Shown here in pieces: positions 1 through 9,514 of a stretch of DNA of 64,000 nucleotides. The first letter of the stretch is position 1. Every line of letters begins with the position of its first letter. The DNA comes from Lacinutrix neustonica. GTDB taxonomy: Bacteria; Bacteroidota; Bacteroidia; Flavobacteriales; Flavobacteriaceae. Position numbers and translations under genes: made by a program. The notes under the pieces are model-generated. The model was not told the DNA's origin and did no database searches. It was given only the letters and a program-made list of their open reading frames with translations. Where the stretch lies: contig NZ_CP113088.1 of assembly GCF_026625145.1 (NCBI RefSeq), forward strand, positions 2,583,501-2,647,500, given 5' to 3'.

Positions 1-2
1 TA

Positions 3-248
3 ATCGCGCATTCTCGCTTTAAAGCTATTCCAGCAAAAGGCACTTATTTTCAGGTATTAGACTTTTCTGAAATCTCTCAGGAAAAAGATGTTGACTTTGC
101 TAAACAATTAACTATTGAGCATGGATTAGCGGCCATTCCATTGTCTGTTTTTAACCATAACAATAAGGATGATAAAATGCTGCGTTTTTGTTTTGCTAAA
201 ACAAAAGACACATTAATACAAGCGGCCGAAATTTTAAATCGGATTTAA
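3..248 (+). CDS. PLP-dependent aminotransferase, C-terminal end (partial)
   Basis: This is an open frame of 81 codons running in from the left edge and ending in TAA. It reads as the last part of a fold-type I aminotransferase: the segment AKGTYFQVLDFS resembles the C-terminal domain of methionine/kynurenine aminotransferases (YbdL-like), and MLRFCFAKT matches the LRFCFAK block near the C-terminus of that family, which carries the Arg that binds the substrate carboxylate. The PLP lysine lies outside the window. The omega-amidase two genes downstream supports a methionine salvage role, in which the transaminase makes the keto acid and the amidase removes the amide product. Family assignment is good; substrate is inferred. 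Confidence 0.7.
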   Translation: MAHSRFKAIPAKGTYFQVLDFSEISQEKDVDFAKQLTIEHGLAAIPLSVFNHNNKDDKMLRFCFAKTKDTLIQAAEILNRI

Positions 249-285
249 TTAGTACCTTAAACTAAATTATTAGATCAAATTAATT

Positions 286-810
286 ATGAAAGTATTACAC
301 TGTAGTATTGTACTATTATTTTTTGCAGCACAACTTATTTATGCTCAAGAAATTAATTATAATAATGAAAATTATACTGTAAAAGGAAAAACAGTTTATA
401 AAAATGGTAAAGATCAATCCAATGTACTCACGGCCTCTGCTCAAGAAGAAATTAAATTACGTTTCGACCGTATTAAAGCACAAGAGGAAGCCATAGAAAA
501 CGCTGAAAAGACACAAGAAAACGCTGAAAAGGCACAAGAAAAGGCTGAAAAGGCACAAGAAAGAGCAGAAAAGAAACAGAAAGCCGTCGAGAAAGCCTTT
601 AAAAAGAAAGAGAAAGCAATCAAGCAAAAGGAAAAAGCACAGGATAATTTAGACAGAGCAGAGTCGAAATTAAAATCGGAAAAAAAGAAATTTGATAGAT
701 TAGAACGAAAAGGAAAGATTTCACCTGAAGATTACGAGAAATGGCAGAAAAAATTTGAATCGTTGCGTAAGAATATTGCTAAAGCTGAAAAACGAGTAAA
801 GCGCTTATAA
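286..810 (+). CDS. Secreted or periplasmic coiled-coil protein, unknown function
   Basis: The product has 174 residues. The first 20 form a signal peptide with a hydrophobic core and a likely cut after YAQ. Residues 63-130 are almost pure Ala/Glu/Lys/Gln heptads (repeating AEKAQEK), a long charged coiled coil, and the C-terminal 40 residues are also helical and Lys/Glu-rich. The DNA under the heptads is an imperfect short tandem repeat (about 478-600). It lies 37 bp after the aminotransferase and its stop abuts the ATG of the amidase, so it sits inside the operon. I do not recognise a named family. Confidence 0.75.
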   Translation: MKVLHCSIVLLFFAAQLIYAQEINYNNENYTVKGKTVYKNGKDQSNVLTASAQEEIKLRFDRIKAQEEAIENAEKTQENAEKAQEKAEKAQERAEKKQKAVEKAFKKKEKAIKQKEKAQDNLDRAESKLKSEKKKFDRLERKGKISPEDYEKWQKKFESLRKNIAKAEKRVKRL

Positions 811-1593
811 ATGAATGAGATATTAAACATAGCAATTGTACAAGCGCATTTAATTTGGGAAAACCCCATTCAAAACCGTATTAATTTGAGTCGTATGTTA
901 GAGTCTATTTCAAAACCAATAGATCTTGTCATCCTTCCGGAAATGTTCACTTCCGGTTTTACAATGCATGCAGAGTCCCTGGCAGAAACAATGCAAGGAG
1001 AAACAATCAAGTGGATGCAAACCATAGCTCAGGATAGAAACTGTGCGTTAACAGGGAGTTTAATAATAGAAGAGGATAACAACTACTATAATCGACTTGT
1101 TTTTGTGTATCCAAACGGAAAAATCGAAAGCTATAATAAGAGACACACCTTCACTCCGGCAGGCGAAAATAAAGTTTATAAAGCAGGTGTAGAAAAAGTC
1201 ATTCTACAGTATAAAGGTTGGAAAATCTGCCCCCAAGTTTGTTACGATCTTCGTTTTCCAGTCTTTGCAAGAAACACAGAAGATTATGATTTGCTATATT
1301 ATGTTGCCAATTGGCCCAAGCCTAGAATTGCCGCTTGGGATGCTTTACTAAAAGCACGCGCTATAGAAAACATGAGTTACTGTGTTGGTGTAAACCGTAT
1401 TGGATTAGACGGAAAAGGTCATGAGTATCCAGGGCACTCTGCTGTTTATGATGTTTTAGGAGAACAACTTACCTACTTAGAGGCTAATAAAGAAGGCATT
1501 GAGATTTTACAACTTTCTAAAGAACATATTGCAAAAAACCGAAAATATCTTGGCTTTTTAAATGACAAGGATCGTTTTAATCTAATAATGTAA
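811..1593 (+). CDS. Carbon-nitrogen hydrolase, omega-amidase (YafV/Nit2-like)
   Basis: The nitrilase superfamily hydrolase has 260 residues, the usual length. The catalytic triad is visible: Glu in LPEMFTSGF (about residue 44), Lys in YNKRHTF (about 109) and Cys in CPQVCYDLRF (about 144). YafV/Nit2 enzymes hydrolyse the omega-amide of 2-oxoglutaramate or 2-oxosuccinamate, products of glutamine or asparagine transamination, and in bacteria they often pair with a methionine aminotransferase. That pairing is seen here with the partial gene at the left edge. The ATG follows the upstream TAA directly, so translation is probably coupled. The 3' end overlaps the convergent lipoprotein gene by 17 bp. 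Confidence 0.9.
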   Translation: MNEILNIAIVQAHLIWENPIQNRINLSRMLESISKPIDLVILPEMFTSGFTMHAESLAETMQGETIKWMQTIAQDRNCALTGSLIIEEDNNYYNRLVFVYPNGKIESYNKRHTFTPAGENKVYKAGVEKVILQYKGWKICPQVCYDLRFPVFARNTEDYDLLYYVANWPKPRIAAWDALLKARAIENMSYCVGVNRIGLDGKGHEYPGHSAVYDVLGEQLTYLEANKEGIEILQLSKEHIAKNRKYLGFLNDKDRFNLIM

Positions 1594-3193
1594 ACTCAGT
1601 TATTGCATCAAAACCAGCGATGGCCTCTACTTGTTTTGGACTATAACTTACGCGTTCGGGTTGAATGCCTTTCAAATAGTCTCCAGTATCGTATTTGCCG
1701 TTCTTGTTTTCATCATAAATAACCCTCAAATAATACATGCCAGCATCTAAATCTTCAAAATCTATAGGCTTTGGTCCCTCAACATATTGCTCTGCAACAA
1801 CTTCGTATTTATTATTAGTTAACTGAACGATAGCAGGGTATTTAGCATTGTCTAAAACAACCCTAGAGGTAAAGTAACTGTATTTAGTTTGGGTTCTTAC
1901 TGAACGTCTTAAAGTATCATTGGTGTTATTAAATAAATCTGTGATGGCTTTTGGCAATAATTCAATGTTATATTTATTGTCCTCCTCTTTTTTAAATTTT
2001 ATTTCAAAGTCATTTTTAAGCGAATCATAAGTGGTTGTGAAATCTACAAGGATGGAATCTTTGTTACGAATGCTTATTTTACTCTCATCGAAATTTTCAA
2101 AAGGAATATTTCCGGATATCGTAAATTCTTGATTGAATTTGATAACATTGTTTGGGCTGGATTTTAAAAGTAATGAATCACGAATGTTATCTTTAATTTT
2201 TACGGTAAAGGTATCTATGACTTGATTTTTTAAATTGGAAATTTTAAAAATTAGCGAATCCACTTTCAGTTTCGGACTATAAAAATATAGCAACGTATCT
2301 TTTTCTGCCTGCTTATAATAACGCGACTTAAAGGTATCTGTAACTTTAGTGAGCAATTCAATAGCCATGTTTTTATAATCCCCTTCAAAACCAAAGGCCA
2401 GCTTTTCACCACTAATTAAACTGGGTTTAATAGCCCTGTAATTTGCTACTTCCTTAAATAATTTGAGTTCAAAACCAACAGAATCCTGTGGCAAGGTAAT
2501 CGGTTTTTCGTAAAAAGCAATCTTCTCTATTTTTTGTTGAAAGGTATTGTTACCATTCTTATCCTTTAAAGCACGAAGCATATAAGTCCCTGCTTTTACA
2601 TTTTCAATTTTAAAATTCGTGGTGCTATCTAGAGTATTGGTAATGTAATCTGGAGTGCGTTTATAGATTAACGAATCAGTATAAGTAGAATCGACTTTAT
2701 ATAACGCAACAGAAACATAATCCTCTGTTTCAAAATTTAAAGCATCTTTAATACTGCCTTTTACCGATAAAGAATCTATATAAGGACCCGTAGAAAATAC
2801 ATATCTGTAATACTTAAAAGGGTTTTCTTCATTATAATCCACAATACTATTACCAAAATTAAAAGCATAGGTGGTATTTGGTCTTAGCGTATCAAAAATT
2901 TTAATGGTTACATATTTACTTGCAGAGCCTAACGGGGTGATTTCAGGCTGTGTTTTCATAGGAGGTGAAATAACCAGTTGCTTACTTAAGTTTTTTGTTT
3001 TAATATATTCGTTAAAGTAAATACGTATTTCTTTTCCCGTAAAATTAGTACTGTAATTTTCAGGAATAGATTTTACAATTTTTGGAGGTAGGATGTCTTT
3101 GGCGCCACCATTAGGCGCACCACGATTAGCACAACTACCAATGATAATTGCGATGACTAAAAAGAAAAGAAAGTTATAACCCCTATTTTGCAT
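1577..3193 (-). CDS. Ig-like domain lipoprotein of Bacteroidota
   Basis: The protein has 538 residues and a lipoprotein signal: MQNRGYN, a hydrophobic stretch, then the lipobox IIGSC with Cys at about residue 21. Residues 35-130 resemble a bacterial Ig-like domain (Big_5), with PPKIVKSIPENYSTNF at its start and a typical FSTGPYIDSL exit. The remainder is beta-rich, with a late YYLRVIYDENKNGKYDTGDY segment resembling a calcium-loop Ig/SpaA-like module. It is probably surface or outer-membrane anchored. Function is unknown. It overlaps the omega-amidase tail to tail by 17 bp, which is unusual but supported by both reading frames. Confidence 0.82.
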   Translation of the reverse strand: MQNRGYNFLFFLVIAIIIGSCANRGAPNGGAKDILPPKIVKSIPENYSTNFTGKEIRIYFNEYIKTKNLSKQLVISPPMKTQPEITPLGSASKYVTIKIFDTLRPNTTYAFNFGNSIVDYNEENPFKYYRYVFSTGPYIDSLSVKGSIKDALNFETEDYVSVALYKVDSTYTDSLIYKRTPDYITNTLDSTTNFKIENVKAGTYMLRALKDKNGNNTFQQKIEKIAFYEKPITLPQDSVGFELKLFKEVANYRAIKPSLISGEKLAFGFEGDYKNMAIELLTKVTDTFKSRYYKQAEKDTLLYFYSPKLKVDSLIFKISNLKNQVIDTFTVKIKDNIRDSLLLKSSPNNVIKFNQEFTISGNIPFENFDESKISIRNKDSILVDFTTTYDSLKNDFEIKFKKEEDNKYNIELLPKAITDLFNNTNDTLRRSVRTQTKYSYFTSRVVLDNAKYPAIVQLTNNKYEVVAEQYVEGPKPIDFEDLDAGMYYLRVIYDENKNGKYDTGDYLKGIQPERVSYSPKQVEAIAGFDAITEFTLLD

Positions 3194-3299
3194 GTCAAAT
3201 TATAATGTGTGACAAAGAAACAACATATTTGTAAAGAAACATAAACCGACTCGTTTTATGCCATAGGTTTATAAAGAATTTAACTTTTCTCAAATAAAC

Positions 3300-3977
3300 T
3301 TATGCAATGGCCATGGTGGCAATACTAATATTTACATTGTTGGCACTATTGAGTACTTGCATGCACGCTTCAATTGTGGCACCTGTTGTAATGAGGTCAT
3401 CGACCAATAGAATGTGTTTGTTTTCTATTTTTTCTTTGTTTACCAATGAAAACAATTCGTTGTTGTTATTCCAGCGTGCAAAGCGTTTTTTATTAACCTG
3501 TGATGACGTATTTGTTATTTTAATGAGAAGGTTTTCATTATAATCAGCTTTTAAAGCTTTTGCAATTTGTTGTCCAAATTTTGTCACTTGGTTATAACCA
3601 CGGCGTTTGAACTTTTTTTTATGTAATGGCACGGGTATAACCAAATCAATTGCTTTATAGGCATCTATGGTACTTAATTCTTCTCCAAGCCAATGGCCTA
3701 AAAATAGTCCTATATCTTGGTGGTCTCGATATTTGAGTTCGTGGATTAATTGCTGTACACTTCCCTTTTTTTCAAAACGAAGGAGTGCTGTACCATTTAT
3801 AATGTTCGCTCGGCCATAAAACAGGTTTCGCACAAAATTAGCATTATGTTTATGAAAATTGGTAACAGGTAAATGGTGTCGGCAGTCCGTACATACATAC
3901 TGTTCGTGATCAGTCAATGGCTGTTTGCATGTGTAGCAAACTTTAGGAAAAAAAAGATTAATAATTGATTTTAGCAT
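3300..3977 (-). CDS. comF: ComF family phosphoribosyltransferase-like protein
   Basis: The product has 225 residues. The N-terminus carries a zinc ribbon with CYTCKQPL and CTDC (residues 14-35), and the C-terminus has the PRPP-binding loop ILLVDDLITTGAT (about 190-202) of type I phosphoribosyltransferases. This is the ComF/GntX architecture, linked to uptake or use of extracellular DNA in several bacteria. The VIPVPLHKKKFKRRGYNQ block in the middle is typical of the family. The exact biochemical role in Bacteroidota is not established. It lies 106 bp downstream of the lipoprotein on the same strand. Confidence 0.92.
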   Translation of the reverse strand: MLKSIINLFFPKVCYTCKQPLTDHEQYVCTDCRHHLPVTNFHKHNANFVRNLFYGRANIINGTALLRFEKKGSVQQLIHELKYRDHQDIGLFLGHWLGEELSTIDAYKAIDLVIPVPLHKKKFKRRGYNQVTKFGQQIAKALKADYNENLLIKITNTSSQVNKKRFARWNNNNELFSLVNKEKIENKHILLVDDLITTGATIEACMQVLNSANNVNISIATMAIA

Positions 3978-4066
3978 TTGGTCGGTAATATAATAATGTT
4001 TGTCAGATGATTCAATCCGTTCATCGAAAATAATAGTAAAATTACTGATTTTTAAAGGTTTAGTTA

Positions 4067-4074
4067 TAGTTTTG
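4067..4074 (+). promoter_or_regulatory. Bacteroidota -7 promoter box for the first paralog gene
   Basis: TAGTTTTG fits the TAnnTTTG -7 consensus of the Bacteroidota primary sigma factor and lies 26 bp before the ATG at 4101. A -33 TTG was not obvious at the usual spacing, so this is a sequence match only. Confidence 0.5.
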
Positions 4075-4100
4075 CACTGTAAATGTAATTTATTATCGCT

Positions 4101-5051
4101 ATGATTGTTAACCCTCCCATCAACAGTCTAAGGCTTGTATTGGTCCCTCTTACCACTGTACTATTAGCACTTGGATATTATTCGTATGAGAGCTTTATTG
4201 CTATTGAACATTATGAAAAGTATCTTTTTCATGAAAATGAATTAATAGCTCAGGAATTGGGGGACATGATACTTTCTTATCATGACCTTGAAGTCGAAAA
4301 CGATGCGATTTTAAATCAATTAAACATCACTAAGACTAAAATTTTTAAGATTTTAGATTCTATCCAATATAGTAAACCAGATGTAGATTTGGTGACCAGT
4401 TATAAAAAACAACTGTTACTTTTAAAAGAAGAAAACAAACGTATTCTAAATCTAGTTAAAGCATTAGACAGGGAGAATGATTTTCTTAAAATGGAGGTGA
4501 ATTACGTGGGTACAGAATTAGAATATTATAAATCTAATGTCGAAAAAAACCAAACAACTGTTTCTAAATACAAATACGCCGTAGATAGTTATAAAAGAAG
4601 GAACTTAGCCTTAAGGAAAGACAATAGGGGAATGACGGTAAAACTCGATAAAGCATCAAAAGTATTACCTAGTACTATTTCTGTTTCTGCAGTAAAGCGT
4701 TTGAGATCTAATAATATTATAGTACACACGACAAGTGCTAGGCGCACCAAAAAACTAAATATTTGTTTTACACTCCCAAAAAACACACTTTCAGTAAAAG
4801 GGAAACAAACCTTTTACTTACAGGTTATTGACCCCAATAATAATGTGGTTGGAGATTTAGGAGATATCTCCCTTGGAGAAGCTACTTTAATAGCCAGTAA
4901 AATAGTAGACATTGATTATGATAATGAGAATATGGAACATTGTGAATTTATTGAATATTCCTATTCAGATAAATTTACACCAGGGCTTTATTACATTGGT
5001 ATTTATACTGCTGAAGGTTTAGTTATAAACACAAGCTTTACTTTAAATTAG
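4101..5051 (+). CDS. Membrane-anchored coiled-coil protein, tandem paralog 1
   Basis: The product has 316 residues. A short N-terminal segment with the family signature MIVNP leads into one transmembrane helix (about residues 10-30). Next comes a long coiled coil (about 35-190) with a conserved AQELGDMILSYHDLEVEN block. A beta-rich C-terminal domain follows (about 200-316), starting at VKRLRSNNIIV and containing ARRTKKLNICFTLPKN. Two further copies of the same architecture follow directly. I do not recognise a named family. The topology suggests a protein tethered to the inner membrane with a periplasmic coiled coil and a terminal globular domain. This is the only undamaged copy. Confidence 0.78.
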   Translation: MIVNPPINSLRLVLVPLTTVLLALGYYSYESFIAIEHYEKYLFHENELIAQELGDMILSYHDLEVENDAILNQLNITKTKIFKILDSIQYSKPDVDLVTSYKKQLLLLKEENKRILNLVKALDRENDFLKMEVNYVGTELEYYKSNVEKNQTTVSKYKYAVDSYKRRNLALRKDNRGMTVKLDKASKVLPSTISVSAVKRLRSNNIIVHTTSARRTKKLNICFTLPKNTLSVKGKQTFYLQVIDPNNNVVGDLGDISLGEATLIASKIVDIDYDNENMEHCEFIEYSYSDKFTPGLYYIGIYTAEGLVINTSFTLN

Positions 5052-5180
5052 TCTATTATCTAAATAATCTAGTGTTTTTTTAAGCATTTTCATTGCTTTA
5101 TCAAATATTTTACCAGTTCATCGATTTTTATAATTTATTATTATCAATTTACATAGATTAGGTTTTTTAAATAAATTAAA

Positions 5181-6085
5181 ATGATAGTTAACCCTCAATT
5201 TTTTAACTACAGATTAATTATTGGTTCATTGGTTATAGCCATTGTGATTCTTAGCTCTTTTAGCTATTCAAGTTACAGTGAATTGACAGAAAATCAGGTG
5301 TTTATTGAGCAAGAAAAAGGTCTTGTTGAGAATGAATTGTCTGAAATGATTTCGAGCTATGATGGCGTTAAAATTGAAAACAAATCAATACGACGTCATC
5401 CGGAAATAACAAAATCTAAAATATCTAGTATCTTAGATTCTGTGAAGCGTTTAAAACCCAGTGCGTCATTAATTTCGAAGTATAAATCTCAAATTAGATG
5501 GCTCAAAAAAGAGAATGCGCGAGTATTAGCAATGGTAAATACCCTTGAGGTCGAAAACAAGACGCTCAAACAAGAGACCGTACGTTTTGAAAGTGAAATT
5601 TCTAAAAAAGAAGTGCTTTCACGAGGACTTAAAATTGAGAATAGAACACTGTCTAAGCGCAATACCGATTTGAAATTAGATTTATATCAAGCCAAAAATC
5701 TAATCCTTACAAATGTCGAGGCAACAGGTGTAAAACGGATAACATCTAAACGTATTGTAGCTACTAAATTGGCAAGAAAAGTGAATAAATTCCATGTGTG
5801 TTTTACCATCCTAAATAATAAATTCACAGACCCTGGAGAAAAAGAATTATACATTCAAGTATTAGATTCTAAGATGAATGTAATTGCCGATAAGGGTACC
5901 GTACACTTTGGAAAAAAATCACTTATTTACTCCGAAAAGAAAACGGTATTTTATAGTAACGAAGAGCTTACGGTGTGTTCAATAATTGAAAAGCGTCCGA
6001 AGTGACTCTAGATAAAGGGGTGTACTTTTTGAATATTGTCCATAATGGCGAAATATTAGGAAAAAAGGCTATTAAATTAAAGTAA
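5181..6085 (+). CDS. Membrane-anchored coiled-coil protein, tandem paralog 2 (frameshifted)
   Basis: The start MIVNPQFFNYR, the TM helix (about 12-29), the NELSEMISSYDGVKIEN block and the C-terminal ITSKRIVATKLARKVNKFHVCFTI region all align with the neighbouring copies. The frame closes early at 6005. A one-base lesion at 5997-6000 (CCGA, where CCAGA restores frame) then lets reading continue through LDKGVYFLNIVHNGEIL to TAA at 6083. The repaired length is 301 residues, close to its neighbours (316 and 298). The gene is therefore probably intact in the organism. Confidence 0.72.
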
Positions 6086-6232
6086 GTGTCTGTTTTGCAA
6101 GTGTTAACAAGTTGTTTTTATATATAGACAGTATGTTTATGATTATCTGTAGCTATATTTTTAAAGATTACCGTCTTTTTGTTATATTTATATAGTTAAT
6201 TCCACTTAAAATGAACCCAATTTGAATTACTT

Positions 6233-7130
6233 ATGATGGTTACTCCCCAAATCTTTAATTTAAGACCAGCCGTAATGCTTGCTGCGTTTTTCTTTTTGAT
6301 TTTAAGTGTGTTAAGTATTTCAAAGTATTTAAAGGTTAAAGAACATAACAGGATTTTTGAACAAGAAAAGGTCTTGGTGTTAAATGAGCTTTCCGAAATG
6401 ATAGATAGCTATGATTCTGTCGACGTTTTAAACGATTCTTTAATCGTGCAGTTGAAACAATCCAAAGAAAAAATGATGGTGATTAGGGATTCTGTGAAAA
6501 CATTAAAACCAAACCAAGCATTAATTGAAAAATTTAAGGCTCAGATTAAAATTCTTAAGGTTGAAAACAGAAATATTCTTTCTTTTGTAGAAGGTCTCGG
6601 AGTCAGAAAACGAATCTTTGAAAATTGAAAGATTGCAGTTTGAAAAAACGCTTAAAACAAGAGATTCGCTTACAAAATTAATTGAAACTAAATACACGCA
6701 TCTATTAGATAAAAATACTAGTTTATCAGAATATAGAAAGCTCTTTGTGAGTCATTTGAATGCAGAGGCAGCGAAACGTGTCACTTCTAGGAATAGAGTT
6801 GTAGATACAAGGTACGCTAGGAGAACCAAAAAGTTTCACATTGAGTTCACCATTGTTAAAAATGAATTTTTAATAAAAGGACCAAAAACCTTTTATTTTC
6901 AAATTATGGATGCATCAAAAACTGTTATATCAGATCAAGGGACCGTTAGTTTTGGCCCGAAATCATTGCGCTATTCCGGTAAAAAAACAGTGAATTATAG
7001 AGGAGATGAACTACAAGTGTCTGTTATAATTGATAAAAATGAGGAGGTAAAATTAGATAAAGGGATGTATGATATCATTATCTTTCACAAAGGCAATGTC
7101 CTTTCTAAAACGGTAATGACATTAAAATAA
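6233..7130 (+). CDS. Membrane-anchored coiled-coil protein, tandem paralog 3 (frameshifted)
   Basis: This copy starts MMVTPQIFNLRP and shares the TM helix, the LNELSEMIDSYDSVDV coiled-coil block and the terminal domain VTSRNRVVDTRYARRTKKFHIEF. An extra base at 6595-6600 (TCTCGG, where TCTGG restores frame) splits it into two frames. After repair the break region reads VEGLESEN, matching VKALDREN and VNTLEVEN in copies 1 and 2. The repaired length is 298 residues. It is followed by a terminator-like hairpin just before glyS. Confidence 0.72.
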
Positions 7131-7152
7131 AATAAGCGGTAATATTTTTACT

Positions 7153-7190
7153 AAACCGCTCCATTTAATTGAAGCGGTTTTATATTTTTG
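7153..7190 (+). terminator. Hairpin terminator after the paralog array
   Basis: The inverted repeat AAACCGCT (7153-7160) and AGCGGTTT (7173-7180) is followed by a T-rich run. It ends the three-paralog unit. The same T-rich run contains the glyS promoter box. Confidence 0.6.
7183..7190 (+). promoter_or_regulatory. Bacteroidota -7 box directly before glyS
   Basis: TATTTTTG matches TAnnTTTG and ends only 5 bp before the ATG at 7196. If used, transcription would start at or next to the start codon, giving a leaderless or nearly leaderless mRNA. Confidence 0.5.
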
Positions 7191-7195
7191 TAGCT

Positions 7196-8737
7196 ATGGC
7201 AAATCAAGACGATAAATTTAAAAAGGTAATCTCACATGCTAAAGAGTATGGCTATGTATTTCAAAGTAGTGAAATATACGACGGGCTAAGCGCTGTCTAT
7301 GATTACGCACAAAACGGAGTAGAGTTAAAGAAAAACATTAGAGACTATTGGTGGAAAGCTATGGTGCAAATGCATGATAATATTGTGGGCTTAGATGCAT
7401 CCATTTTTATGCATCCAACCACGTGGAAAGCGTCAGGTCACGTAGATGCCTTTAACGATCCCTTAATTGATAATAAAGATTCTAAAAAGCGCTATAGAGC
7501 AGATGTCTTAATCGAAGACTACTGTGCTAAAATAGAAGCTAAAATAGATAAAGAGGTTGCCAAGGCTGCAAAGCGCTTTGGAGAAGCCTTTAATAAACAA
7601 GAATTTCTTTCTACTAATCCACGTGTTGTTGGATATCAGGAAAAAATTGATAGTATATTGAAACGGATGGGGCAATCTCTCGGAAAAAGAAGACTTAGTA
7701 GATGTAAAAGCCCTCATAGAAGAACTTGAAATTGGATGTCCCGTAAGCGGTAGTAAAAATTGGACAGATGTTAAGCAATTTAATTTGATGTTTGGAACTA
7801 AATTAGGAGCCAGTGCAGAAAGTGCCATGGATCTGTATTTAAGACCTGAAACAGCACAAGGTATTTTTGTTAATTTCTTGAATGTTCAGAAATCTGGACG
7901 CATGAAAATTCCGTTCGGTATTGCTCAAACAGGAAAAGCCTTTAGAAACGAAATTGTAGCACGACAGTTTATTTTTAGAATGCGGGAATTTGAGCAAATG
8001 GAAATGCAGTTTTTTATTAAACCAGGAACTCAAAAAGAGTGGTTCAAGCACTGGAAAGAAACCGAATGAAATGGCATTTGTCACTAGGACTAGGGGAAGA
8101 GAATTACCGTTTCCATGATCATGAAAAATTGGCTCATTATGCAGATGCAGCTACAGATATAGAGTTTAAATTCCCATTTGGTTTTAAAGAACTAGAAGGC
8201 ATTCATAGTCGTACAGATTTTGATTTGAGTCAACATGAAAAACACTCCGGTAAAAAACTTCAATATTTCGACCATGAAGAAAACAAGAGTTACACGCCCT
8301 ACGTTTTAGAGACTTCAATAGGTTTAGATCGTATGTTTTTGGCTGTGTTTTCCAATGCTTTAGAAGACGAAACACTGGAGGATGGAAGTGTAAGAACCGT
8401 TCTAAAATTACCAGCAGTTTTAGCACCTTTTAAAGCAGCCGTATTGCCACTAGTTAAAAAGGATGGTTTGCCGTAAATTGCACAACAAATTGTTGACGAT
8501 TTGAAATGGGATTTCAATGTCGCTTATGATGAGAAGGATGCTGTAGGAAGACGATACAGACGCCAAGATGCTAACGGAACACCCTTTTGTATTACGGTAG
8601 ATCATGATACGTTAGAAGATAACACAGTGACGATACGTTACAGAGATAGTATGGAGCAAAAACGTGTTAAAATCGAGGAGTTGAGAGCGATTATTAAAGA
8701 CGCTGTTGACGTGAGAACTTGGTTAATGAAGATGTAA
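7196..8737 (+). CDS. glyS: Glycyl-tRNA synthetase (three lesions in this sequence)
   Basis: This is a homodimeric class II glycyl-tRNA synthetase, which charges tRNA-Gly. The start [22 protein letters not shown] is typical for the family. Motif 2 and the substrate pocket are seen in [30 protein letters not shown] and SIGLDRMF, and the anticodon-binding domain is C-terminal. Three lesions interrupt it: +1 at 7678-7683 (TCTCGG), -1 at 8062-8065 (CCGA) and a substitution giving a stop at 8474-8476 (CCGTAA). Restoring TCTGG or CCAGA gives SLEKED, KETRMKWH and GLPEIAQQ. The repaired protein has 513 residues, normal for Bacteroidota. The enzyme is essential, so true loss is improbable. Confidence 0.93.
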
Positions 8738-8768
8738 AAAACCGTTTTCGTAGACTGAGAATAATAAG

Positions 8769-8800
8769 AAAAACCCAAACAGCACTGTTTGGGTTTTTTA
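8769..8800 (+). terminator. Rho-independent terminator after glyS
   Basis: A strong hairpin, AAAAACCCAAACAG pairing with CTGTTTGGGTTTTTT around a 2-base loop, lies 32 bp after the glyS stop. Confidence 0.85.
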
Positions 8801-8862
8801 TTTGCCCAATATTTTTTTAATATGAACGTTTATACAGGAGTAATAGTAAACGTTAAATTTTT

Positions 8863-9513
8863 ATGTTTGTTAAATACCTGCTTTCTATTTTGCTTTTTTC
8901 TTCATTAACAGCGCAATCACAAATTGGTTCTGTAATTGGACATAAAAACAATGCAATAATACAACAAAGTAAAACCAAAAATCACCGTGTTGCGCATACC
9001 TTGGTCTTAGAAAAATTGGCAAACAGCATTACTAGAGGCAAGGAAAGTCAAGTGGAAAAAGTAAAAGCGATCTATCTTTGGATCACCAAAAATATTAGCT
9101 ACGATCATGAGTTAAGATTTAATAAAAACCTTCAAAGCGACTTTTATGTTTCCAAAGAGAAGGTTATTCAAAAAGTGCTGGAACGCAACAGAGCACTCTG
9201 TGGAGGGTATTCGTTGTTGTTTGAACAACTATGTGAAAAAGCGGGTATAGAAGCAAAAACCATTCATGGGTTTACTAAGCTAGCCATGACTTATAAAAAA
9301 CCCAATCATTCTTGGAATGCGATAAAACTTAATGGAAAATGGTGTCTTTTAGACATTACCTGGTCTGTTAGTAATGGTAAAACGAGTAATCCTGATATGT
9401 ATTGGTATTTAACACCTCCTAACGCCTTTATAAAAAGTCATTACCCCGAAGATATTAATTGGGCATTATTGGACACCCCACCAAGTATCACCGATTTTAT
9501 AAATTATAAATAA
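8863..9513 (+). CDS. Secreted transglutaminase-like protein
   Basis: The product has 216 residues and a signal peptide ending near LTAQS. The transglutaminase-like fold is indicated by KAIYLWITKNISYDHELRF, by the catalytic Cys in RNRALCGGYSLLFEQLC, by the His in PNHSWNAIKLNGKWCLLDITW and by the Asp in LLDITW. In bacteria such domains act as cysteine proteases or peptide hydrolases, or are of unknown activity, and substrate cannot be told here. It stands alone between two terminators. Confidence 0.85.
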   Translation: MFVKYLLSILLFSSLTAQSQIGSVIGHKNNAIIQQSKTKNHRVAHTLVLEKLANSITRGKESQVEKVKAIYLWITKNISYDHELRFNKNLQSDFYVSKEKVIQKVLERNRALCGGYSLLFEQLCEKAGIEAKTIHGFTKLAMTYKKPNHSWNAIKLNGKWCLLDITWSVSNGKTSNPDMYWYLTPPNAFIKSHYPEDINWALLDTPPSITDFINYK

Positions 9514-9514
9514 A

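Noticed and set aside
441-623. Antisense open frame in the coiled-coil gene
   Set aside because: It is a shadow of the AEK-type heptads on the other strand, low-complexity Ser/Phe/Ala.
7196-8737. glyS as a true pseudogene
   Set aside because: The gene is essential, no second copy is visible, and all three lesions have the same motif. Repair gives exact family length.
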